The translations under genes and the position numbers were made by a program. The notes under the pieces were generated by a model that ran no database searches, was not told the origin of the DNA, and saw nothing but the letters and a program-made list of their open reading frames with translations. From a bacterium (lineage in GTDB: Bacteria > Patescibacteriota > Gracilibacteria > UM-FILTER-43-11), in assembly GCA_030426875.1 (NCBI GenBank), contig JAUHXI010000054.1:1-8527 (forward strand): a DNA stretch of 8,527 nt, given 5' to 3'. Below, in pieces: positions 1-6,536 of the stretch; positions within the stretch are counted from its first letter, which is position 1; every line of letters starts with the position of its first letter.

Positions 1-1559
1 GGATGCCCGCGGATCGGCAGGAGCAATGGAATCAGGAATGGGTTCCGTGGAAATGCGGTGATAGCTTTGGTTTGCAGCAACATCCCACCATAAACAGCCG
101 CTCCTACTGGCATCAAAATGGCTAATTGCCACACGAACCAGCTGTTTTGCAAAAGAAGGTAGCCTCCCCCCACAACGATCCCCATCATTCCGGCGGACAG
201 GAATATTTTTAAGGCCGTTTTGTAATTGAGGTTAAAGCCAAGGGCTTTTTTAACGGCCATTCCAGTAAAAATGAGGATGAATATTTCACATAAAATTGAG
301 GTGGCTGCTGCTCCCCGAAAGCCAAAATATGGGATGACCAGCAGATTCCCGACAATGTTTAGTGCCACGCAGATGGCGTTGATGATCATTAATTTTTTCT
401 GTCGGCTCATCACCACTAATGTAAAACTGAATAGGGAATTGATAAACGAGAAAAACATGGCAAAGATCAAGAGTTGAATGGCAACGTCTGAACCGAAAGC
501 ATGTCTTCCTCCGCTCGCAAACTCTTCATTGGCAATCAGGTCAACAATTGGCTTTGCTAAAATAAAACCCCCCACCAAAATAGGGGCGGCTGCTGCCAGT
601 AAGAATTCAAAAGAATACTGAACCACTTTCCTCACTTTTTCCTTACCTTCTTCCAAAAAGCGGGTCATGGTCGGCAGAACAGAGTTCATGTAGTAAACCG
701 GGACAAGGATGAGCATTTCTAAAAATTTCATGCCGACCCCGTAAAAACCTGCTTCAACATTACCACACATCTCTGCTTCGCAAACGCTGCTACCATCACT
801 CAGTTCGACCGTGCGGGGTAAAATAGTAGTCAGCAGAACAGTGTCCAATCTAAAATAAAGCTGATTTAGGGTTAGCGCCACCCCATAAGGCAGGCTGGTG
901 ATGAAGATTTTTTTCCAAAACTCAAGGTCAAACCGATAACGAATGGGAGCCAGTTTTGAAACAAAATAACTGGTGATGATTAGCATGATGAGGTTGCCCC
1001 AGACCCCTGCCCAAATCAGGTGCTGAAATCCAGTGACTTTATCATCAGAAAAAAGCCAAAGAGCAACAATGGCGATGTAGCCCACACTGACCAATTTTCC
1101 GATGATGAGAGAAAGTGTGGCATATTGCATTTTTAAATGAACTTGTAGAACTGTACTGACTGTGCCATTCAAAAGAGTTAAAAATGTAGATAGCGTGGCA
1201 ATCAGGACGCCAATTGGGATGACAGTTCCCGCATAAGCCGGCACTAAAAAAATAGAAACAGCCGCAATCAGCATGATCAAGAGTGTAAGTGCGGTTCGTA
1301 AGCCCATCACATTCCCCAAAATATAGGGAATTTTTTGCTCATCCTTACTCATTTCCTTAACGGTGATGGTGAAAATCCCAAAATCAGCCGCAATGCCAAA
1401 GAGAGCCAAAAGCTCATAAATGGTTGAATAGTCTCCATAGCCTGCCACCCCAAGATAATTGGTGATGATCCGCAGCACAACAATTGATAGCACAGCTGTG
1501 ACTAATTTTCCCCCGAATTGAACCAGGGTATTGCCGAGAACTTTGCGAGCGGTACTCAT
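1..1559 (-). CDS. Polysaccharide/oligosaccharide flippase, Wzx-like (MOP/MATE superfamily), C-terminus cut by window edge
   Basis: Reading from the ATG at 1559 gives 519 open codons to the left edge with no stop, so only the last residues are missing. The protein is almost wholly hydrophobic, with about 12-14 predicted membrane helices. It opens with a typical flippase N-terminus (MSTARKVLGNTLVQFGGKLV) and has the usual motifs LGVAGYGDYSTIYELLALFGIAAD around residues 36-59 in part (LGVAGYGDYS) and YFGFRGAAATS at 411-421. Members of this family flip undecaprenyl-linked glycans across the inner membrane for O-antigen, capsule or S-layer glycan assembly. An extra loop at about 248-268 carries two cysteines (C260, C265), which is unusual for the family. 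No Shine-Dalgarno precedes the ATG; a 14-bp-period repeat begins within 10 bases of it. A TATACT hexamer on the minus strand (1683-1678) could be a -10 box but lacks a good -35. The substrate cannot be inferred. Confidence 0.9.
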   Translation of the reverse strand, partial: MSTARKVLGNTLVQFGGKLVTAVLSIVVLRIITNYLGVAGYGDYSTIYELLALFGIAADFGIFTITVKEMSKDEQKIPYILGNVMGLRTALTLLIMLIAAVSIFLVPAYAGTVIPIGVLIATLSTFLTLLNGTVSTVLQVHLKMQYATLSLIIGKLVSVGYIAIVALWLFSDDKVTGFQHLIWAGVWGNLIMLIITSYFVSKLAPIRYRFDLEFWKKIFITSLPYGVALTLNQLYFRLDTVLLTTILPRTVELSDGSSVCEAEMCGNVEAGFYGVGMKFLEMLILVPVYYMNSVLPTMTRFLEEGKEKVRKVVQYSFEFLLAAAAPILVGGFILAKPIVDLIANEEFASGGRHAFGSDVAIQLLIFAMFFSFINSLFSFTLVVMSRQKKLMIINAICVALNIVGNLLVIPYFGFRGAAATSILCEIFILIFTGMAVKKALGFNLNYKTALKIFLSAGMMGIVVGGGYLLLQNSWFVWQLAILMPVGAAVYGGMLLQTKAITAFPRNPFLIPLLLPIRGH

Positions 1560-1567
1560 GGGAAAGC

Positions 1568-1661
1568 GATTAGTGAGTAACGATTAGCGAGTATTTTTCA
1601 TGGTGCTAACAAATAATTTCCCTAAAAATAGGGTTTATTTGCTAATTACTACTCGCTAATC
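1568..1661. repeat. Palindromic intergenic element A, built from 14-bp (2 x 7) units
   Basis: The left arm holds two near-identical 14-mers, GATTAGTGAGTAAC (1568-1581) and GATTAGCGAGTATT (1582-1595). The right arm is their inverted counterpart. The 12 bases GATTAGCGAGTA at 1582-1593 are exactly reverse-complementary to 1650-1661, and a further 7-base unit (AATTAGC on the minus strand) lies at 1641-1647. In the middle is a small perfect hairpin, CCCTA-AAAA-TAGGG (1620-1633), flanked by AAATAA (1611-1616) and TTATTT (1635-1640). The whole element would fold as a nested hairpin in the 5' leader of the flippase mRNA. It could be a mobile repeat, a leader structure, or both. No transposase or target duplication is visible. 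Confidence 0.7.
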
Positions 1662-1716
1662 CTTTTTTCTCTAAAAAAGTATACCTCCCCCCTTTAAAAA
1701 AGACCGCACTTTACTA

Positions 1717-1745
1717 TTGACATTTTAATTAATTTATGCTATATT
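1717..1745 (+). promoter_or_regulatory. Sigma70-type promoter of the metallopeptidase gene
   Basis: A perfect -35 TTGACA (1717-1722) is followed by a 17-bp spacer and a -10 TATATT (1740-1745). The spacer ends in TGC, giving an extended -10 TGn motif at 1737-1739. Transcription would start near 1752, leaving a leader of about 55 nt before the ATG at 1806. This is the best promoter match in the window and suggests housekeeping expression. Confidence 0.8.
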
Positions 1746-1805
1746 GTTTCTCCAAAAACGTCCCTCAAAATAGAAAGAAAAAAATAGCTTCATAACTTCA
1801 TTTGA

Positions 1806-2798
1806 ATGCGATTTAAAACCCTTTCTATTCTTGTTTCAACGCCCGTTATTTTTTTCGGGATTTGGATAACCGTCCGTTCTGACGAAGCTGAGGTGTTGGC
1901 CACTTTGCCCACTCAAGCGTCTGAAGACCTATTCATGCAAGAGGCGGAGACTGCTTTTTTAGAGCCATCATCACCAGTATTTCTAGATCCCACAGCTTCG
2001 ATTTTAGACGCTGAGGCAGTGGATTTATTGGCCGTTGTAGAGGTGCCAACATCTGAGTTTTTTATAAATTCCAGCACCGATTACTATGTGTCCGATGCCA
2101 CTGAGTATGACAAGAGTGAGGGTGCTGAATTGACTTACAAGCCTCATTTTTCAGCTCAAAATACCACGTCTGAAACTGAAGTATTGGACCCCATTCGTCA
2201 AAATCAGATTGAAGAAGCGTTAAGTGTTTTACCCCTAGAGCATGCCCAAAGCACGCAGAGCATTACATTAGATTATAGCCCCCAAGCACATCGTGGTTTG
2301 GCGGGTGGTGGTTTGATGTATTTGCGTGCCGTCAATATCTCGACGGAGGAGTTTGTGAGCGTGATGGTTCACGAGATGGGGCATAATGTGGATTCGGTAT
2401 ACCTTGATTCTGAGTTAAAGACAAATCCTAGTGGTTTTGTGGATGGTTCACAGCCAGTTTACACGGACGATTTGAGTGTTGAATTTTATCAGATCAGTTG
2501 GGCGTCAAATACAGTCCAAAAAAGCTCAGCCACTCAGTCTGATTTTGTGTCTGGTTATGCCATGAGTGATCCATTTGAAGATTTTTCAGAGCATTACAAT
2601 GCCTACATTCTCAATGGTCCAGCATTTCGAGAGGCAGCAACCTCATCGATGGCCCTTCAGGAAAAGTATGATTTCATGAAAACTCATGTGTTTGATGGGC
2701 AAGAGTTCTACAGTGGTGGTCTAGGGGTGGATTTGAGTGTTTACCATTGGGACATGACCAAGTTGGCCTATGATTATGAGGAGTTTATGAGTTTGTAA
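1806..2798 (+). CDS. Secreted or membrane-anchored zinc metallopeptidase (HExxH), family uncertain
   Basis: This 330-residue protein starts with a short basic N-terminus and a hydrophobic segment (about residues 6-23), either an uncleaved anchor or a signal peptide. Residues 25-130 are acidic and rich in Ser, Thr, Pro and Glu, resembling a propeptide or spacer. The catalytic core contains HEMGH at 189-193 (H189 and H193 as zinc ligands, E190 as the catalytic base). About 65 residues later comes DPFEDFSEHY (255-264), where E258 or E262 is a likely third ligand. That arrangement is gluzincin-like and resembles proteins annotated as putative zinc-binding metallopeptidases related to the anthrax lethal factor C-terminal fold. 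This family link is by motif memory and unverified. The protein has no cysteine. The ATG follows a strong promoter but has no Shine-Dalgarno. The gene is monocistronic and converges on the HU gene. The substrate is unknown; envelope protein processing is a reasonable guess. Confidence 0.85.
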   Translation: MRFKTLSILVSTPVIFFGIWITVRSDEAEVLATLPTQASEDLFMQEAETAFLEPSSPVFLDPTASILDAEAVDLLAVVEVPTSEFFINSSTDYYVSDATEYDKSEGAELTYKPHFSAQNTTSETEVLDPIRQNQIEEALSVLPLEHAQSTQSITLDYSPQAHRGLAGGGLMYLRAVNISTEEFVSVMVHEMGHNVDSVYLDSELKTNPSGFVDGSQPVYTDDLSVEFYQISWASNTVQKSSATQSDFVSGYAMSDPFEDFSEHYNAYILNGPAFREAATSSMALQEKYDFMKTHVFDGQEFYSGGLGVDLSVYHWDMTKLAYDYEEFMSL

Positions 2799-2930
2799 AT
2801 TTTGAATGTTAAATATTAAATTCCAAATTCCAAATGGCTTTATTTATATAAGAGATGGAGAATGGATGATTGAGTTTATTCTAACTCCTAGTTTAATATT
2901 CAACATTCAACATTCAAAATTTAATGTTTT
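2797..2930. repeat. Palindromic intergenic element B, with 7-bp tandem units in both arms
   Basis: A 14-bp arm at 2797-2810 (AAATTTTGAATGTT) is exactly reverse-complementary to 2909-2922. The left half also contains a 7-bp tandem, AAATTCC twice (2818-2831) followed by AAATGG. The right half contains ATTCAAC twice then ATTCAAA (2898-2918). The element begins inside the metallopeptidase stop codon (TAA, 2796-2798) and ends at the terminator stem. Its sequence is unrelated to element A, but its design is the same: short-period repeats in inverted orientation around a spacer. No coding potential is seen in it. Confidence 0.65.
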
Positions 2931-2973
2931 AAAAAAGCCCCCTTTTCAATGATGAAAAGAAGGGGCTTTTTTT
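2931..2973. terminator. Bidirectional intrinsic terminator between the metallopeptidase and HU genes
   Basis: AAAAAAGCCCC (2931-2941) pairs perfectly with GGGGCTTTTTT (2962-2972). An inner CTTTTC/GAAAAG pairing narrows the loop to about six bases. The stem is flanked by an A-run on one side and a seven-T run (2967-2973) on the other, so it can terminate transcripts from both directions. This fits its place between two convergent genes. Confidence 0.9.
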
Positions 2974-2986
2974 GAGCGGATAGCAA

Positions 2987-3262
2987 TTATCTAACAGCTT
3001 CTTTAAGACCTTTACCAGCTTTGAAACCAGCAACATTCATTGCAGGGATCTTGATCTTTTCAGATGGGTTTCGTGGGTTAACACCAGTGCGAGCAGCACG
3101 TTTGCTAACACGGAATGTACCAAATCCAGTAATGGTTACATTTTTACCCTTTTTAAGAGATTTAGTAATAGCTTCTGTCATTGCTTCTAGAGCGTCAGCT
3201 GCTGCACGTTTACTGATACCAGCTGCGTCAGCCATAGCGGCGATTAGTTCTGCCTTAGTCAT
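2987..3262 (-). CDS. hup: HU-family DNA-binding protein
   Basis: A 91-residue protein of normal HU length, alignable by eye over its whole length. The N-terminus MTKAELIAAMADAAGISKRA is typical of HU. The GFGTF motif lies at 46-50 and the RNP of the DNA-intercalating beta-arm at 64-66, followed by the conserved IPAMNVAGFKAGKGLKEAV C-terminal part. HU dimers bend and wrap DNA in the nucleoid; the single copy here does not show whether it is HU-alpha-like, HU-beta-like or IHF-like, but the residues fit HU best. The ATG has no Shine-Dalgarno; the leader is AT-rich and about 28 nt long. The gene has its own promoter at 3297-3325 and ends in the bidirectional terminator. It lies downstream of the sigma factor / M23 pair on the same strand but is 248 bp away, so co-transcription is not required. 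Confidence 0.97.
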   Translation of the reverse strand: MTKAELIAAMADAAGISKRAAADALEAMTEAITKSLKKGKNVTITGFGTFRVSKRAARTGVNPRNPSEKIKIPAMNVAGFKAGKGLKEAVR

Positions 3263-3296
3263 AATAAATATAAATTAGAAAGTAAGTACTGAAGCC

Positions 3297-3325
3297 ATTA
3301 TATGAGCCAGAATCCGGCGAATCAA
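3297..3325 (-). promoter_or_regulatory. Sigma70-type promoter of the HU gene
   Basis: On the minus strand, TTGATT (3325-3320) is followed by a 17-bp spacer and a perfect TATAAT (3302-3297). The predicted start is near 3290, giving a leader of about 28 nt before the HU ATG at 3262. The position, spacing and orientation all fit. Confidence 0.8.
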
Positions 3326-3510
3326 GGGTTTTTTACCTTCATTGAGGGAAAAAGTAGGTTGTAGACATTTTTTATACAATTTTTACCCCTTATTAAAGTC
3401 ATTTTTAATGAATTTGACTAAAAAAATAATTCCGTGTTAAAACTACATTTTTTGGGATTTTTTGGCTTATATAAAGTGGAAAATGAATGATTATCATGGA
3501 AATACTGGCT

Positions 3511-5775
3511 TTATTTTTGAAAAATACTGAATGGGTCGACTTTAATGCCCTCTGATCTGACCTCAAAATGAAGCTGAACCATGCCAGGCATGTTAATTTC
3601 ATCGCGCCCTGAGTTGCCTGCAAAGCCAATGGTGTCTCCTTCTTTCACACGGTCTCCCACGGAGACTTCAATGCTGTCCAAGTGAGCATACAAGGTTTCT
3701 ATTTCCGAATCATTTATATCATGCGTCATGGTGATCATTTTTCCGTAATCACCCACCCACTCATCAGAGGTAACGGTGATCACGCCGTCAGCTGGAGCCA
3801 GCACACGCTGGTCCCCCATTTTTCCTGTATAAAAATCCAAGCCGAAATGATCATTTTCATAACCACGAAGCCATTTAAAATGAGTGAATGTTTCTCCAAA
3901 GACGTCCAGGAGTTCTCGGTCTAAAAGGTCAGGCGCCTCGTCGTTGGCGTTTTTGCTTTGATGCTCAAGCACACTGGCTACGTTATCATCTCCAAAGAAA
4001 AGAAGGGGGTTTAGAGACTGTCCCTCTGAACGGATTTCAAAATGGAGGTGGGGTCCTGTGCTTCGTCCTGTGGAGCCCATTTCTCCAATCACTTGGCCGC
4101 CTTTTATCGATTCGCCTTCCTCCACATCCACACGGGCTAAATGGGCATAGTATGTTTCGTAGATTTGACCAGTGCTATCGTGTTCAATGAGTATGTAATT
4201 GCCTGCTTGATCGTTTGATCCTATTGCTTTAATCCAGCCATCATTGAAGGCAAAGATGTCTTGATAGGCAGGTTCTCTTGAGGCTAAGTCAATGCCTTTA
4301 TGTGCGGTTCTAAATCCTTGAGTGAGCACGGCCTCGGAGTGTGTTGGGAAAAAGTTTTCATTATCAAGGGTAAAGCCTTCATCTAGGCTTTTATTGAGCA
4401 ATTGATCTTCGCTTACAAATGGCATCCAATCAGGTCCATTACAATTTTTGCCGCAGAATTCAATGTCTAACTCTATGAATCCTTCCATTATTTCTTGTTG
4501 TATGTGTGATTGGAATTCAACCTCTCCTTCTACCCTTTTCCTCATGTCTTCCCATTCTTTCAGGGCAAGTTCAGTCAGGGGGAGGGTGTCAGAATTAGAA
4601 ATGAATTGTCCCTCGTGATCATAGCAGCCAGATTGATTCACATCTTGAATGGCACGGGGTTTTTCGGAGGCTGTGCTGGTAAAAAATTCTAATTCCAAAC
4701 CTTCAAAACGACTTGGGTCAAAAATAGTTGCCTTTTCCGATGGGTCGATGAACCGACTGTCCAATCGGGTTAGTTTATTAGACAGTGTTTCACCGTTATA
4801 TCTCTCATAGCGCTCAAGTTGAAAGGTTTCAGGATTGATGTAGTAATAATACAACTCTTCGTATTCAGGTAAGCCTTCATCTGTGAGTAAAATCTTAAAG
4901 AGATGATAGGTTTGTTCACCCTCTTTAATTAATTCATAATCGTATTCAGCCTCGTCAAAGGAATCCACTAGATTTTTTAATACTCTGTCCAGCGAGTCAC
5001 TCTCCGACATTTTTTCAAAGATAGGCTGATAGCGCCCTTCATGCTCATTGTTATCATTTTTATCCATTCCCACGATTCGGCCCCCTGTTTGAAAAACGGA
5101 GTAATCCTCTGCTGCCAAGGTTAAATACGATTCGCCACGAGCTCCACCTGATTCAACAGAATCATAGCAATACACTTTTTCGCCTTTGAATGTTTCCATC
5201 CATTCATGCTGGGCTTCATTCCAGTTTAAAAAAGTGTCAAAACTTTGATTTGAATAGGTATCATTACCAGAATAGTTAACAATGCCGCTTAGAAGATCCC
5301 CATATTCATCCGTCATGTTGAAGTGAACAGAGTCAATGGCTTCTGTCTCAGCATTCCTATCAATGGTGATTGAATTGTAAAGGTCGTCTAGTAGGTACAA
5401 TTCTTGTATCTCTGAGTCATACAGCTCGCCATGATGAAAGTTCTCGTCGAGGATTTTTTCATAGTAAATGTCATTTTTTGTTTCAATGTTTTGATAGCTC
5501 TCTTCCACTTGTGCCAGCACATCTTCGGGCTTTAGAGAGGGCTCAAAAAAAGTATAAACGGCAATTGTCGCAATCAGCAAGCTCCCAATATAAAGAGGCG
5601 AATAACGTTTCATGGTCATGAAAATAAAGGATAAAATAGAAGTCCCACCTTTATCATCGGTAAATTCCTGCTCGGCTTGTTTAAAAAGTTGCGCACGCAG
5701 CTGATCGCGCGATTCAGGCCGCATGGTAGTGAGTTTTTTCCCGAGCATTTTTTCGATGGGATCGATGTACTTCAT
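3511..5775 (-). CDS. Single-pass membrane protein with two M23 (LytM) peptidase domains; candidate anti-sigma factor / cell-wall sensor
   Basis: The protein has 754 residues. Residues 1-55 are charged and probably cytosolic (containing MRPESRDQLRAQLFKQAEQE), followed by one membrane helix at about 59-77. Residues 82-375 form an extracytoplasmic region I cannot assign firmly. Its start (EDVLAQVEESYQNIETKNDI) and its YYINPETFQLERYERY stretch resemble LolA/RseB-like sensor domains. M23 domain 1 (about 485-593) keeps all expected residues: H492, D496, H545 and H576-L-H578. M23 domain 2 (about 640-752) keeps H643, D647, H698 and H736, but the first His of HxH is Q734. Cysteines 203, 384, 441 and 445 lie outside the membrane. 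M23 enzymes cut peptidoglycan cross-bridges or stem peptides. The gene lies 27 bp behind an ECF sigma gene, the classic anti-sigma position. The ATG at 5775 has only a weak AGGA two bases upstream. M23 identity is firm; the anti-sigma role is inferred. Confidence 0.92.
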   Translation of the reverse strand: MKYIDPIEKMLGKKLTTMRPESRDQLRAQLFKQAEQEFTDDKGGTSILSFIFMTMKRYSPLYIGSLLIATIAVYTFFEPSLKPEDVLAQVEESYQNIETKNDIYYEKILDENFHHGELYDSEIQELYLLDDLYNSITIDRNAETEAIDSVHFNMTDEYGDLLSGIVNYSGNDTYSNQSFDTFLNWNEAQHEWMETFKGEKVYCYDSVESGGARGESYLTLAAEDYSVFQTGGRIVGMDKNDNNEHEGRYQPIFEKMSESDSLDRVLKNLVDSFDEAEYDYELIKEGEQTYHLFKILLTDEGLPEYEELYYYYINPETFQLERYERYNGETLSNKLTRLDSRFIDPSEKATIFDPSRFEGLELEFFTSTASEKPRAIQDVNQSGCYDHEGQFISNSDTLPLTELALKEWEDMRKRVEGEVEFQSHIQQEIMEGFIELDIEFCGKNCNGPDWMPFVSEDQLLNKSLDEGFTLDNENFFPTHSEAVLTQGFRTAHKGIDLASREPAYQDIFAFNDGWIKAIGSNDQAGNYILIEHDSTGQIYETYYAHLARVDVEEGESIKGGQVIGEMGSTGRSTGPHLHFEIRSEGQSLNPLLFFGDDNVASVLEHQSKNANDEAPDLLDRELLDVFGETFTHFKWLRGYENDHFGLDFYTGKMGDQRVLAPADGVITVTSDEWVGDYGKMITMTHDINDSEIETLYAHLDSIEVSVGDRVKEGDTIGFAGNSGRDEINMPGMVQLHFEVRSEGIKVDPFSIFQK

Positions 5776-5802
5776 ATCCTGTAAGATGGAAATAAAATGA
5801 TT

Positions 5803-6363
5803 TTACTGCAGTTTTTCTAGACGAGATTTCAAGGTTTTGAGGGCGCGAGACAAATTAGACGCCACGGTTTTTTCAGAAATGTTCAGGATCACAGCAATTT
5901 CTTTATTCCGTAGCTCCGCAAAATAACGAAGCTCCACGGCTTCTTTTTGCTTCGTCGGTAAAACTAAAAGTAGCTCACGCAAATGATCCGCCTCGATCAA
6001 ATCTTCCATAAGATCAGAGGGGTCTTTTGACTCATCTGCCAGACCCTCTGGCAACTCTTGAGTACTTGTTTTTTTATGGATTCGAAAATGCTGATTCAGT
6101 TCATTGCGAGCGATGGAAAATAGCCACCCTGCAAAACTCCTCTCCTCATTGGAACGCAAGCTTCCAATCTTCTTCAAAACCTTCTCCCACACCTGACCAC
6201 AAAGATCCTCTGCCATTTGGGGGTGTTGTAAACGTCGTAATAAATACTGATATATGCGTTCGACATACAGGTCGTAAAGTCTTACAAAAGCGTCTGGCTG
6301 TGATTTGGCTCGTTTAATTAAGGTCACGGTTAGTAAGATGATAGCATTCTTAAAATACTGCAA
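5803..6363 (-). CDS. ECF-type RNA polymerase sigma factor (sigma70 family, RpoE-like)
   Basis: The two-domain layout of ECF sigma factors is clear. Region 2 spans about 24-95 (AFVRLYDLYVERIYQYLLRR ... FAGWLFSIARNELNQHFR), followed by an acidic linker at 102-126. Region 4 spans about 127-182, with the helix-turn-helix near 152-175 (RNKEIAVILNISEKTVASNL). There is no region 1.1 or 3. The longest reading starts at TTG 6363 (186 residues). A GTG at 6327 gives 174 residues, removes an odd hydrophobic stretch (NAIILLTVTL), and is perhaps the true start. Neither start has a Shine-Dalgarno. The stop is 27 bp before the M23 membrane protein, so the two are likely one operon. ECF factors are usually held by a co-transcribed anti-sigma factor, and the M23 protein is the only candidate here. 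The target promoters are unknown. Confidence 0.92.
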   Translation of the reverse strand: MQYFKNAIILLTVTLIKRAKSQPDAFVRLYDLYVERIYQYLLRRLQHPQMAEDLCGQVWEKVLKKIGSLRSNEERSFAGWLFSIARNELNQHFRIHKKTSTQELPEGLADESKDPSDLMEDLIEADHLRELLLVLPTKQKEAVELRYFAELRNKEIAVILNISEKTVASNLSRALKTLKSRLEKLQ

Positions 6364-6437
6364 AGAAATTTGGTGGCTAATGGGTTTTTTAATGAAAATT
6401 AAGGCGTAATAGATGAAGTTAGTCTGTAAAGAAATTC

Positions 6438-6487
6438 CAAAATCCCCTGAAGGCGAGAGTGGTCACTCTTGCCTTCAGGGGATTTTG
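6438..6487. repeat. Long hairpin in the divergent sigma factor / rmlB intergenic region
   Basis: The 23 bases at 6438-6460 pair with 6465-6487 around a GGTC tetraloop (6461-6464). The only mismatch (G6455 against T6470) is a G:U wobble when read as plus-strand RNA. The core is CCCCTGAAGGC / GCCTTCAGGGG, with AAAA/TTTT at the base. It lies upstream of both flanking genes, so it is not placed as a terminator for either, and no long T-run follows on either strand. It could be an operator, a leader structure, a dispersed repeat or a small RNA. The sequence alone does not decide. Confidence 0.85.
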
Positions 6488-6515
6488 AACCATCTAGCAA
6501 ATTAACCCAAAAGAG

Positions 6516-6521
6516 TATAAA
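6516..6521 (+). promoter_or_regulatory. Possible -10 box for rmlB
   Basis: TATAAA followed by AT lies 40 bases before the proposed CTG start and would begin transcription near 6528. No acceptable -35 sits 16-18 bp upstream; a TTGAAC at 6485-6490 is 25 bp away, too far. This is a weak call, supported mainly by position. Confidence 0.25.
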
Positions 6522-6536
6522 ATGATGCCGCTTTTT

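Noticed and set aside
226..477. Plus-strand 83-codon frame at the left end
   Set aside because: It is antisense to the flippase, whose reading frame is open across the whole stretch.
1678..1706. Minus-strand TATACT as the flippase promoter -10
   Set aside because: No -35-like hexamer lies 16-18 bp upstream, so it is mentioned only under the flippase entry.
3021..3278. Plus-strand open frames opposite the HU, M23 and sigma genes (for example 3021-3278, 3888-4190, 6027-6317)
   Set aside because: They are antisense shadows of well-supported genes, with no start signals or recognisable domains.
3327..3358. Hairpin-like TTTTTCCCTCAATGAAGGTAAAAA on the minus strand upstream of the HU promoter
   Set aside because: The central pairing is short and broken, and it is not followed by a T-run at the right place for the M23 transcript.
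3486..3497. AATGATTATCAT resembles the centre of a Fur box (12 of the 19 consensus positions, all central)
   Set aside because: The outer parts of the 19-bp consensus do not match, it sits just downstream of the M23 gene and about 225 bp upstream of the HU start, and an 11-bp odd palindrome can arise by chance in AT-rich DNA.
6420..6438. Minus-strand GGAATTT followed 16 bp later by CATCTATTA as an ECF-type autoregulated promoter of the sigma gene
   Set aside because: Only the -35-like part is suggestive; the -10 does not match known ECF elements, and the recognition sequence of this sigma factor is unknown.
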